Made by a program: the position numbers and the translations under genes | Part shown: piece after piece, positions 53,969 to 64,000 of the stretch | Layout: each line of letters opens with the position of its first letter | Position numbering within the stretch: position 1 is the stretch's first letter | Notes under the pieces: generated by a model | Seen by the model: the letters and a program-made list of their open reading frames with translations, nothing else | Told to the model about the DNA's origin: nothing | The model's database searches: none | Source of the DNA: Adiantum capillus-veneris | Taxonomy: Eukaryota; Streptophyta; Polypodiopsida; Polypodiales; Pteridaceae | Assembly (NCBI GenBank): GCA_014529385.2 | Contig: CM043967.1 | Coordinates: 128,873,182 to 128,937,181 of the forward strand | Length of the DNA: 64,000 nucleotides | Reading direction: 5' to 3'

Positions 53969-56272
53969 TGATAGCCGTTTTTCGGCTCTCCATAATTGCC
54001 ATACTAAGTTACTCCACCCTACCAAATTCACCCAAACGCTATGGCTATCCCTACCATTTCACTGTACATAGGCGTGTGTGAGTTAGGGGGCTTTTTCCAT
54101 ATCTTCTTAAAAACCCTCAGCTAGCTAGTCACTGGGCTAGTTGAGCCAAAAAAATAAAAAAATAAAAGTATATTATGACCTCTTTGTGTGTAAATATTTC
54201 ATTGTATATATGGCCTAAATATAGGGATTTTTTATTATTATTTTGGTATTTTATTTAAATATTTCTACTTAGGTGTGTGTTTTATTAAACCTATGTACAC
54301 CTTCTTTCATCCTCTTACACCATAATTATATTTTTTTCCAATATGTACATACTCTAACCTCATATTTTTCCTTTATACAAATCACTCCCACATTTTCACC
54401 CTCACCCTCATGAAAACAAAAAATTGATTTCTACTCATTGGTTACGTTTATTATATTGTTTACTTGCATACCTTTTCCTCTTTCACCCAAAATAATTCAA
54501 GGAGGGACCATATCATATGATTCCAATATCTTTCCATATCCATAACTCCTCCATATTTTTATTATTATTTTTACTCATTATTCTAACACCATGTGCTCAT
54601 TGAGCTAAAGTCCATGAATAGTCCATACACTAGTCCCACCATGTATATATTTCTTTATTCACCAATAATCCTCCTCCATGCATGGGTCAAGGGCAACTTG
54701 GATGCTTTGTATTATAATATGACAAAGGAGGGGCTCACTCTTGGATGCATTGTACAAATTCAACAAAGGAGGGGGCCACTAAAAGACTTTTGCAGGCATA
54801 AAAATAGGCTTTTTTGGTGAGAATTTTGGCACCTATCTCCACTCCTAATTTGGAGCGGTGGTCAAAAGAAAAAATGTAGCCCACGCTGTGAATAATAACC
54901 TCAAATTGTTTCATGATTTTTGGAGCTACCAGCGGTGAGCTATGATTTTTTGAGTGGACCCCGGTTTGCCAACTTTTCTCACAAGTAGCCCTTAGTCTTC
55001 TCTCACCCTTCCACACACCTACTCACTCTTACACATCCCTCCCTCTCCTTCCCTCACTCAAACCTACAATTTCCATGGCATCTCCCACCCTCTTCACCAT
55101 TACCCTTCTCTCTCATCCCTATAGTTCTTTTATGAACCTCTACATACATACACCCTCTCCATGTCTCTCTCTATTGCTTCTATGTTACAATTTCATTTAC
55201 CTCTCCTAAAAATATCTAAAATTCAGCATCTTAACCATGATAACTTCTGCAAATTGAGGATTTTTCATCAACAAATCCTCTTTTCATGGTGGTGGTCAAC
55301 CGTGGCGGCGGCGTAAAGAAGCGAAGAAGAAGAAGAAGACCAGCGGTCATTTTTTCCACAATCTACACAAGGGTGAGTTCAAGCTTCTTCAAAGCTTCAC
55401 CATCTCAATGATTCTCTTTTAATTCACCCCTCTTCCTTCATCAAATCAACTCATCCTACCCATTGTAAATGTATCACTAACAATTCTAGTGATTATTACC
55501 ACTAACAACTAACTTCTCTTGTAAAAATGCACCCACACTATCAACATATGGAGTAGGCAACCGCACAAGTAAACCAAATTCACTCACTCCCATGGAAGTT
55601 TCTATCCTTTCACCACATCAATAATTCTCTTACTTGAGCCCACATCCATGTGACTCAAGAGAAAAGAGAGACCCCATTCTCATTTGAAATTCATAAAAAT
55701 TCATAATCCTTGATCTTTCCTAAGAAAATTGATTAGGCTTAATCCTAATTAAGGATTCTAAAACCTATAAATAGAACCCATTCCTCCTTGTAAAAGACAT
55801 CACTATACCATTGCACACTAGATTGAGCGTACCACACGCCAGTTCTATCTTGGTTGTAAAGAGAGAGTAAGCTTTCTATACACCATCACCTTGGTGCATA
55901 GAAAAGCTTGAGCTAGTTTGAGTGAGTGCGAGTAGAAGATATTCTTCCTACCATTGTTGTATCTACCCCAACATCAATGAATTGGTAGTTTTGGGTGCAA
56001 TTCATGGCCAAAGGCTCACGCTCCTCCTCCAATTTGGCTTGGCAAACTCATTCAGCTTCATAAGGTGACTTGTTTCATTGAAGGATGTTGTTTTGTTGCT
56101 TGTGATTCATTGGCTATTGTTTGGCTACCATTGTAAGAGGGTGGATGGTGAGAGGGCTCCCATAACCCTAAGACAATGTGCTAGTGATGCTATAACCAAA
56201 TCTTGTCACTTGATTCCGCAAGCTCTAAGTTCCTTTTTTGTGCAAAATATAAACTTGAAGCTAAGTTGTACA

Positions 56273-56316
<44 letters not shown>

Positions 56317-56575
56317 TTTTAGTGTGTGAGAGTGTTCCATTAGTGTTAGGGTTAGTGTAATTTCCTTGCTTGTTTATGGGTTGCTCTAACGATTCTCCTC
56401 TTTTGCGTCCTAGTTCGCTCTTAAACTAGGTGGTGCCCCTTGTGTAGTTGGGATTTGGCTGGGGGTTTGTTGTTTTGGTTTGTGTTGTGTTGTGCCCCAG
56501 CCCCATTGAGCAGCACGGGAGCCTTGAAGGGTGTCTAGAGGTTGCTCTTCTTGTTGCCCGCCCTGGACCGCCTCA
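53969..56575 (+). repeat. G3 3' LTR
   Basis: Matches 45412-48046 with roughly 25-30 single-base differences and a shorter CT run (56275-56313). TATA box near 55767. Confidence 0.95.
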
Positions 56576-59340
56576 ACATGTATATAGATGCTAAGGAAAT
56601 GGGTAACACTATCCCCATTGTACATACACCAGCTTTCAACAAGTCAATAAAGACCTCTATTTCCGTGTACATGATTTTTGTTAAAGATTCTCAAAATGAA
56701 CCTAATGCTTTAGCAAAAGAAAATAAAAGCAACCAAAAGGAATTAGAGTTATCCAATTTTCTCAAGGGGTTTCAAGATGTTTTTATTGACGACATCCCTT
56801 GTGAGCTACCTCCTAAATGAGGTAATGATGACCATGCAATTGAACTTTTTCCAGGAAGTTCACCGCCTAACAAACCTCCTTATAGAGTTTCTCAAGCTCA
56901 ACAAGAGGAGATTATGCGGCAAGTGCATGAGTTAGTTGAGAAGGGCATGGTTGGGCCTAGTTCATCTCCATTTTGCTCACCGGTGCTATTAGTGCAAAAG
57001 AAAGACGGCACATATCGTATGTGTGTCGACTATAGAGCACTAAATAGGATCACTATTAAGAATAGGTTTCCGATTCCACGAGTAGAAGACCTATTTAATA
57101 AGCTACAAGGATCGACCTAATTCAGTAAGATTGACCTAAAAAGTGGCTATCATCAGATAAGGATAGTTGATCAAGATATTGTAAAGACCGCATTTCGCAC
57201 CACATTTGGTCTTTACGAATACATTGTCATGCCTTTTGGCTTGACAAATGCACCAACCACATTAAACCGCTTGATAAAGAAGCTGTTCCGGCCTGATAGA
57301 ACCTTCACTGGAGTGTTCTTTGATGATATTATCATCTACTCTAATTCATTAGACGAACACAAGCAACACCTGCAGGTAATATTTCAAGTTTTGAGAGAGA
57401 ATAAACTTTATGTTAGTCGAAAGAAAAGTGAATTTTTCTTGCAAGAGATTCAGTATTTAGGTCACATTATCTCTCAATATGGCATCCAAATGGATCCATC
57501 AAAGTTAGAGGTAATAAAAGGATGGCCTAAACCAAGGAATCTTCATGAACTAAGAAGCTTTATAGGTATGTGTGCATACTATAGACGCTTCATAGAAAAG
57601 TTCTCACAAATTGCGGGACCATTAAATGACCTAACAAAGAAAAGTGTTAGGTACACATGGTCTGCTAAGGAGAACAATGCTTTCGAAAATCATAAAGAAA
57701 AGCTTATCTCTCAACCTGTGCTTACACTACCGGATCTCTCAAAACCATTTGAGGTCCAATGTGATGCTTGTGGTGATTGCCTTCGAGCTGTTTTGCTCCA
57801 AGAAGGGCACGCCATAGGCTATGAGAGTCGAAGGCTCGACCCTGTTGAGCAAGATCTAGGCATATATGAAAAGGAACTCCTTGCAGTTCTACATGCCTTA
57901 GACTCATGGAAGCACTATTTATTGGGGACTCCTTTCATTCTACGAACGGATCACCAAAGTCTTAAGTACTTCATGACGCAGACCAACCTCTCCGACAAAC
58001 AAATGAGGTGGGAAAATTTCCTTTCGCAATTTCATTTTCAAGACGGCCGAGAGTGAATGCGGTTTCCATAGCAACTCACAATGATCTATCTTCAATGATA
58101 GATGAGTACGCTATTGATCCCGATTTTAGAGATGTGATTTCAACCCTTGCATTAGGGAAGAAAGAAGAATCATTTACTTTACAAGATGTTTATCTTCTCT
58201 ATGGAAATAGACTATGCGTTACTAACTCACTACGTGAGAAAGTAATGTATGAATCTCATGCTCCTCCGTATGCGGGGCATAGAGGGATTCAGTCTACCTT
58301 AAAGGGAATTGAAACATATTTCTATTGGCCAAAAGACAAAATTTGATAGAGGGAAGCAACTTGGATTGCTTCAACCCTTGCCAATCCCTAATTCACCATG
58401 GGAGAGCATATTCATGGATTTTATCTTTGGATTGCCTAAGTCTATCCATGGGAATATGAGAATATGGACGATAGTAGACAGGTTCAGTAAACAAGCTCAT
58501 TTTATACCTGTCAAAAAGACTATCAAAGCCCATCAAATGGCAACCCTCTTCATTTCACAAATTTTCAAGTACCATGACTTGCCAATGTCTATAGTGTCGG
58601 ATAGAGATCCTAGAATGACCAGTAATTTCTGGAAGGGTCTCTTTGAGAATTTAGGAACAAGGCTAAACTTCTCTTCGGCCTGTCATCCACAAACGGATGC
58701 CCAAAGTGAAATAGCTAACCTAACAATTCTCGATCTACTAAAAGCCTATGTAACGGAAGTAGATCAAAGATCCCAATGGGAGAAGTACTTACCCTTAGTG
58801 GAGTATGCTTACAATAACACTGTACATACTTTCACGGCAAAAGAACCTTTCGAGGTATTTGAGGGAAGATCAAAAAGTCCCTTGCTACTTAAGGTACATA
58901 GGAAGATCTTCGTTGCAGATGAGTATAGCCGAGACCTACAAGAATCTTTTCAAAAGATTAAGGATGCTATCTCTATCTCACAGCAAATGCAAAAGGCTGC
59001 TGCTGACAAGCACAAAAGAGCCCAAGCCTTTAAAGAAAACGATTGGGTCTTGTTAAAGTTTCCCAAGGCTCGATTAAGGCACACGACGGGCAAGAATCCT
59101 ACGGGCCACCAAAAGTACTATGCTAAACTAGCAAAAAGGTACTATGGTCCCTTCCAGATTCTTAGGCCAATCAATGAGATGGCCTATCAACTCAAGTTGC
59201 CCAATCATTGGCTCATACACAATGCTTTCCATGTGAGCCTATTAAAGCCTTACAAAGGAGAGCCACCTCAAGAACCAACTATTGAAGACCCACCGGAGAT
59301 CGAGGACCAAGAGGAGGTGCTGCAGCCCGAGTCCATTCTC
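56576..59340 (+). pseudogene. G2 pol: RT, RNase H, integrase, truncated
   Basis: Continues G2 in frame after the G3 target duplication. RT: MCVDYRALNRITIKNRFPIP, FSKIDLKSGYHQIR, and the catalytic FFDDIIIYS near 57310. RNase H: FEVQCDACGDCL, YEKELLAVLHALDSWKHYLL, RTDHQSLKYF. Integrase: HAPPYAGHRG, then a deletion near 58343 that removes the CxxC half of the zinc region, then MDFIFGLPKS, SDRDPRMTS, and HPQTDAQSEIAN with D, D and E. Stops are at 56816-56818 (an Arg codon fits) and 57118-57120; a frameshift lies near 58045. The C-terminal LQPESIL, where a chromodomain often follows, is cut at about 59340 by antisense G6 sequence. Confidence 0.88.
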
Positions 59341-61457
59341 GGAACAGTCTTTGTCCTCCTCATCATTGTATATAGTCTATCTCTGAAAATTGGAACTAAT
59401 GACAATAACTGATCCAATGTAAAATGTGTAGAAGAATTAGTTAACTCTTCAAACAAAGCATCCATACTTTCTCTTTCCTTATCCTCCTTTTTTACTCCTT
59501 TCTCCTACGATTTAAGCTTGCTCTGCTATTGATCCTTTTCCATCAAATCTTCAGCTACTTCATCCCAAATCTCCTTCTGCTCCTCCCAATCCAGTGGAGG
59601 TTTCAACCTTGCTTTGGACCTTGTTGTCACTAATACATCTACCTCCTCTTGTAAACATTTAGAACAATCACATTCCGGCTGACAATCCATAGCAACTTCA
59701 TTCACCCCTTGATCCTGAAACGATTCTACTACTATCAAAGTACTTCCAGGCTCTTTGTTTCCTTCAGCTGACTGTGGTGGTGGTGCTGGCAACTGCGGCA
59801 CTGGCCCTCTTGGCTGTTGCTGATTCCCCCCTTGATAATTCCAAACCGGCTGATTCCATCCTTGTGGTTGTGGCTGCCAATTCTTCCACCGCTGCTTGCT
59901 GATCCCAATTTCCCCCCCATGGGGGTCTTGAATTCTGCCATCCTCCAAATCTCGGTCCTCCTCCCGAATTGAAATTTCCTCTAAATGGTGGTCCCCTTTG
60001 ATTAAACTGTGGTCTCCACCCTGAATACGGTTGTTGCCTTTGCCATCCTTGATTATTGAACATCCCCTACCTTCCTCCTGTCTCTGGAAACACCCCATGA
60101 GTTTGAGGTCCTTGTTGCTGTAACTTCTTTTGAATCCTTTCTGGTACGACACTTCTGAAATTCAGATTAAACCAACATTCCTTTGTCCAATGCCCATCTT
60201 TAACACAAATTTCACAATGAGGGGTTTTTGATTCCACAGCTTTCTGCACTCCCAACTTCTTCAATTTCTTTGCTACCAATTTTTCCACTCTATCCTCTTT
60301 CTCTTTAGACTTTTTCTTTGACTTCTTCCTGCCTTTCTTCTTCCTATCCTCATCTGCTTCTAAATCTGAATCCTCACTGGAATCCTCTTCAGTATCAAAA
60401 TCCGTTTCGGTATCTGAATCGGTATCAGTTTCCGAATCCGAATCACTGTCCGAATCCGAATTATCTAACCTCTTCTTTTTCTTCAACCTACTTTTCTTCT
60501 TTTCTTTAGATGACCTCTTGGCTACTTTCCCATGAGAGACCCCAAACCTTTTCTCTAATGCTTGTAATCCACCTACAACATCAACTCCAGCAACAATAGT
60601 CTTCAATTTCTTCCTTAATCCATTCAAAGAATATCTAGCAAGCATTTCATTAGTTGGCCTTTCTTGAGCAAACAACCTTCTCACATATTGGTTTAACTTT
60701 TGTGCATAATCCTCAACAAACATTTTCCTTTGTTTCACTTCCCTAAGCTTGGTCAATACATCATGTGGAGTCTTTTCCTTTCTGAACTTGTTCAAAAATG
60801 TTGCTTTCAATCCATCATAATCAACAAAATGACCTACTGGAAAAGTACCGAACCACTGCATAGCCTTCCCATCCAAAGTACCCTCAAACTGGCGCATCTT
60901 AGCCTGGGCATCGTACACTCCGGCAAATCCTCTGACCTGCCATCTTGTCTCGTATTGGGATATGTGGAAATCGGGGTCTTCTTTCGACTTTCCCGAAAAG
61001 GTCTAGAATTTGACACGCATATCCTACCTAGCCGCATCCATATTTGTAGGTCCACCTGTTTGTACAGGATTTCATGCACTGGTACTTCCCAACGGATCAA
61101 AAATCAATCTCCTTCTCGCCACTAATGCATGTTGAATAACTGCAACCGCAAACAACCATGGAAATATATCTTGTTCTTCATTAGCTACTTCTTCTTCCCA
61201 TCTATCACTCAAATATCCTCTATGCCATCCAAATCCTCCACAATATCATCTGAATCTTCCCCTAAAGAACCTTGGTGCATCCCAGTATAATCCAAAATTC
61301 CCTGCAGTTCCGAACCCTGACCATCTCGCCCATACAACTGCGGAAACCGCCTAGCAACTGACCTTGTCCAATACGGGAATATATCCTCCTCCGCTTCCTC
61401 TAGAGTGAAACCAACTACCCATGCCAACTGACACTATTGTGAATATCCTCCCTCCAT
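59340..61457 (-). pseudogene. G6: gag of the G1 family (minus strand)
   Basis: Probable start ATG 61457 on the minus strand, interrupted soon after by a stop. Pieces: 61427-61209 (TLEEAEEDIFPYW); then the gag core from about 61020 (DPDFHISQYETRWQV, GTLDGKAMQWFG, ATFLNKFRKEKTP); a Lys/Ser/Asp-repeat region (SDSDSDSDSETDTDSDTE); an intact CCHC knuckle (CEICVKDGHWTKECW, near 60180-60225); a Gly/Gln/Pro-rich linker with a frameshift near 59920; and VLVTTRSKAR before the protease position. A final segment reads LDQLLSLVPIFRDRL. Several stops. It ends at about 59340 where it meets G2. The LTR end matches that of G1, so G6 supplies the gag missing from G1. Confidence 0.8.
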
Positions 61458-61516
61458 TGCCACATCACTCGCTCCTACAAGAGAAACCTGAATCCATCCA
61501 TGCTACATCGCACTTA

Positions 61517-61530
61517 CACCGTGATCGCCA
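61517..61530 (-). other. Probable primer-binding site of G6
   Basis: On the minus strand TGGCGATCACGGTG, two bases after the LTR end. The tRNA is not assigned. Confidence 0.5.
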
Positions 61531-61532
61531 AG

Positions 61533-61760
61533 TGTTTAAGGCATAGAGATTCAGAATAGACATGGCACAGAAATCAGAATGGAACTGGAACTGAAACAGA
61601 ACACAGAAATTGAAAACATACTAAATCCACCATAACTTTCGTGCCATTGTGAGAGGGATCCGGGGAGTGCTCCTCTGTATGAGAATGAGAGAGAGAGAGA
61701 GAGAGGGGGGGGGGGGGGGGGGGGGCTGTAGTGGGGTACGCCATGCAAGCAAGAGGGATG
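61533..61760 (-). repeat. G6 5' LTR end (far boundary unknown)
   Basis: Reverse complement of 61533-61645 matches 12888-12999. Upstream, GA repeats and a G run (61686-61725) follow and the match to G1 is lost. Confidence 0.6.
61686..61725 (+). repeat. (GA)n followed by poly-G
   Basis: About 19 bases of GA then 21 consecutive G (61705-61725). Confidence 0.9.
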
Positions 61761-61933
61761 AGGAGAACCGGGAGTAAGACAAAGCCCCCGTGTGGCATTG
61801 ATGTAGAGAGAAGGAGAATCCCCTTCTCTATGAAGTTGAAGTGAGAGAGAGAAAGGGTAGGTCGAGAAGAGGTAGGGAGAGAGAATTTAAAAATGCACGA
61901 GTAAGATTTAATTTATTTGAAACCCATATAGTG
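61761..61933. other. No gene seen
   Basis: Purine-rich spacer, perhaps the unmatched upstream part of the G6 LTR. No ORF. Confidence 0.4.
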
Positions 61934-62202
61934 GTGAAAGCATGACTGGGTGGTACAAATTTATGGGTTGATTACTAGTTTTAAATAGCTGCACTATTAG
62001 ACGTGGCGTGCGGTAAAATTTTTGCAAACTAATTCTAAATTTGGTGCCAAATAGCTTTTTAGATTCTCCTCTTCAAGAGATATCCAATGATATATCACAC
62101 GCCTTGGGTTCCTCTATCTTTGTCAAACATATTAGAGCTATTAATTTTCCATATAGTGATGTCCCGGACACAACTTTGGTGTCCACCCAGTCATGCTTTC
62201 AC
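61934..62202. mobile_element. MITE-like element with 20-bp terminal inverted repeats
   Basis: GTGAAAGCATGACTGGGTGG at 61934-61953 is perfectly inverted at 62183-62202. Similarity extends weakly inward, and the 269-base span is AT-rich with no ORF. The target duplication is unclear: CATA occurs near both ends, but offset. The DNA transposon superfamily is not assigned. Confidence 0.55.
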
Positions 62203-62588
62203 CCATAGGGGATGTCCCCATAGGCGGGCGACCCAGGATATTTGACTATGTGTGAGCATGAGAGAGAGAGAGAGCGAGAGAGAGAGAGATTTTATTATCG
62301 TCCTTGGAGGTCAAATATGACTTATGGGACCAAAGTTACATGTGATGTAGTATGTGTATGGCTGATGAGTGACTCTCAATGCTCCAAAATTGTGGTGATG
62401 AGAGTCGCAATTGGAGAGCCCACACTTTGGTTGGGAGAGGAAAGTGTGTAGGTCTAAGTTATGGCTGAAAATGTGAGAGAAGCAAGTTCGAACATGACCA
62501 AAAGTTGAGCACTCTAGTAGTGTGTGGTACTCAGATTCTCAAACTTGCAGTGAGCATAATGTGCACAATCGATTTGACTCTTCTCCAT

Positions 62589-62590
<2 letters not shown>
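62203..62590. other. No gene seen; GA run
   Basis: Contains an interrupted GA run at 62258-62289. The short ORF over it is low-complexity at its start and not supported. Confidence 0.5.

Positions 62591-62658
<68 letters not shown>
62591..62658 (+). repeat. (AG)n microsatellite
   Basis: About 68 bases of pure AG. Confidence 0.97.
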
Positions 62659-62659
<1 letters not shown>

Positions 62660-63438
62660 ATGTTGAGAGAGGAACCACCACAGGGTAGTGGATGAGATGA
62701 AGGGGCTCTGCAAAGTAAAGGAGAATGGGGGTTGTCTGAAAAGCACGAACATGAGAGGTAGAGCAAGATTGGATTCCGTTGATAAATCACTTTTGGCATG
62801 TACAAAGTATCATTTATATGCATAGTCTATGTTCAAAAAGATGTAAATAATTGAATTTGGGAGCTTTGCAAAGTGCTTTCAAGTTCGAAAAAAGATGCAA
62901 CGTGTACACATTGTGAATAGTCAGGTTCGCGCGCTAGCAGTCGAACACATGTACATGCCCGTATAGGGTATCGGGGCCTTGGATATGGTTCTAGGTGGCT
63001 TATTTTGGCTCTAGATAATGTTTTTGAGCTTTCTAGATTGTAAATAATGCAAGTCACAAGTGTGGGTACTCTCATCCCGCTCGAGAAGTTTGGGACATGC
63101 AGTAATTGTCTATTTACGGTGCCTGATATGCGGCGATGCGTGCACCGCCCTAGAAGTGGTCAAAAATAGAATTTGGGGATGTGGAAATGTTCTTTGGGTA
63201 CCTAGGGTCAAGCGTGCCAAATTTGGTGAATTTTGGAGTCCGTTTGGGGTTTTTCCTGCGAAAAATGCCCGCCAGGGGTCAAAATTGGCCAAAAGTGGGC
63301 CAAAAAAGGTCAAAAAATGGTCAAAAAGGGTGTGAAATGGCTTAAAATTGCCACACCACTCATAGTGCCGTGATGTTCCAGGCTGAGGGAGGAATTTAAA
63401 AGAGAAATATCAACACTTTCACCCCTCTGTGTATAGGA
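62659..63438. other. No gene seen
   Basis: Non-coding. 63230-63330 is rich in GGTCAAAA and GGCCAAAA repeats. The wording GGAGTCCGTTTGGGG near 63233 weakly recalls GGGGTCCGTTTGAGG near 16880 in the TR-A LTR. Confidence 0.4.
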
Positions 63439-64000
63439 GAAAGCAGGGTTCCTACATCTGCGCAAACTCGATGCAAATGAAATATGTGAAGCAATTTTGG
63501 AGACCATACACATGCCAATGGTGCAAAATGGCAAGGACGCAGTAGACAAATGTGAAAGTTTGAGCACTAGCACAGAAAGTGAAGATGATGAAACTAAACT
63601 TCACAAGGATGAGGCAACGTATGATGGTGACACATCTGATGTTTGTGAGAGTTGGTGCGATGATGTATGTGAGGATGACATAGAGTCACTAGATCCATTG
63701 AAGGATATGGTAGCCTTGCATAAAGAGCAACGTATCTTTTGGGAAGAAGCTTTCAGCAACATGGCATGGATGCTTGTATTGATGATGAGATGATGGGCTA
63801 GGGTCAGGGAGTTTCCAGATCAAGCAAAGATGACGTAGGAGATAATGATGCTATGATGGTTGATGTGACCTTGGGTACATGTGCTTTACCAGAGCTAGGG
63901 GTTGGGCAACCCTATAGTGGTTGTCATGCAGAGGCATTAGGTCATGAAGATTATATGGATGAGTTCTATGGGTGCAAGGATTTGATGCTAGTGCCATCTC
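63439..64000 (+). pseudogene. Acidic gag-like fragment, runs off the window
   Basis: Open from 63439 (KAGFLHLRKLDANEICEAIL) to 63793, then continuing in the next frame (DACIDDEMMG, one TAG near 63795, then GDNDAMMVDVTLGTCALPEL to the window end). Asp/Glu-rich with scattered Cys (DVCESWCDDVCEDD), which recalls the acidic C-terminal part of the TR-A and TR-B gag without clear sequence identity. No gag core is visible, so the assignment is tentative. Confidence 0.4.

Larger units (their letters stand above)
45412..56575 (+). mobile_element. G3: nearly intact Tat-like Gypsy element
   Basis: LTRs 45412-48046 and 53969-56575 are about 1% different by eye apart from CT-run length. Primer site, two pre-gag genes, gag-protease-RT-RNase H-second RNase H in one frame, integrase, and a purine tract before the 3' LTR are all present. 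The 4-bp flanks ACAT (45408-45411 and 56576-56579) match. The second, archaeal-type RNase H places it in the Tat lineage. It is inserted between the protease and RT of G2, and is the youngest large element in the window. Confidence 0.95.

Noticed and set aside
1-64000. Host genes, tRNA genes, rRNA, CRISPR arrays
   Set aside because: No ORF with a non-transposon plant domain, no cloverleaf-like tRNA found by eye, and no regularly spaced identical repeats. Intron-containing host genes with very short exons cannot be fully excluded without a search.

Overview
The window is plant nuclear DNA made almost entirely of nested LTR retrotransposons. I found no convincing host gene, tRNA, rRNA or CRISPR array. 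The case for a land plant with a large, repeat-rich genome is: a Tork/Tnt1-like Copia element with an initiator-Met primer site, Athila/Tat-type Gypsy elements (one with a second, archaeal-type RNase H), gag-only LTR elements, and GA/CT microsatellites inside many LTRs. The species cannot be named from this sequence.

Layout, using my own labels. X: an LTR at 979-1565 (+) and a second copy of the family on the minus strand (LTR 40299-40709, primer site, leader, and an ORF split across 39484-39545 and 33671-34607). G1: an Athila/Tat-like pol with a third ORF after integrase (1566-12999, +), split by the Copia element C1 (2883-8335, 5-bp duplication TATCT). TR-A: a gag-only LTR element (13071-17528, +). 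17.5-23.9 kb: mostly non-coding, with LTR remnants, a very short LTR (19651-19829) and small tandem repeats. G5 (minus): an LTR at 23902-24345 preceded by an unknown ORF. G4 (minus, 27578 to about 33300): a broken Tat-like gag-pol with an upstream ORF1. TR-B: a second copy of the gag-only element (34612-39483, minus), inserted in the X ORF. G2 (40710 to about 59340, +): a Gypsy element inserted in the X LTR. It carries a solo C1-family LTR (43185-43949) and the nearly intact Tat-like element G3 (45412-56575). G6 (about 59340-61760, minus): a gag fragment of the G1 family, joined tail-to-tail to the truncated G2. 61.8-64 kb: a MITE-like inverted repeat, microsatellites, and an acidic gag-like fragment running off the window.

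How the parts relate. G3, G4, TR-A and TR-B share nearly the same primer-binding site and a related gag. G3, TR-A and TR-B also have 4-bp target duplications, whereas C1 has 5-bp ones. G3 looks like the type of autonomous element that could mobilise the gag-only elements. The most novel signal is a small pre-gag protein of 70-72 residues. It occurs as a tandem pair in G3 and as a single gene in the gag-only family. It is collinear over 72 residues with about 54% identity, and most codons for identical residues differ at silent positions, so it has been selected as a protein. I recognise no known domain in it.
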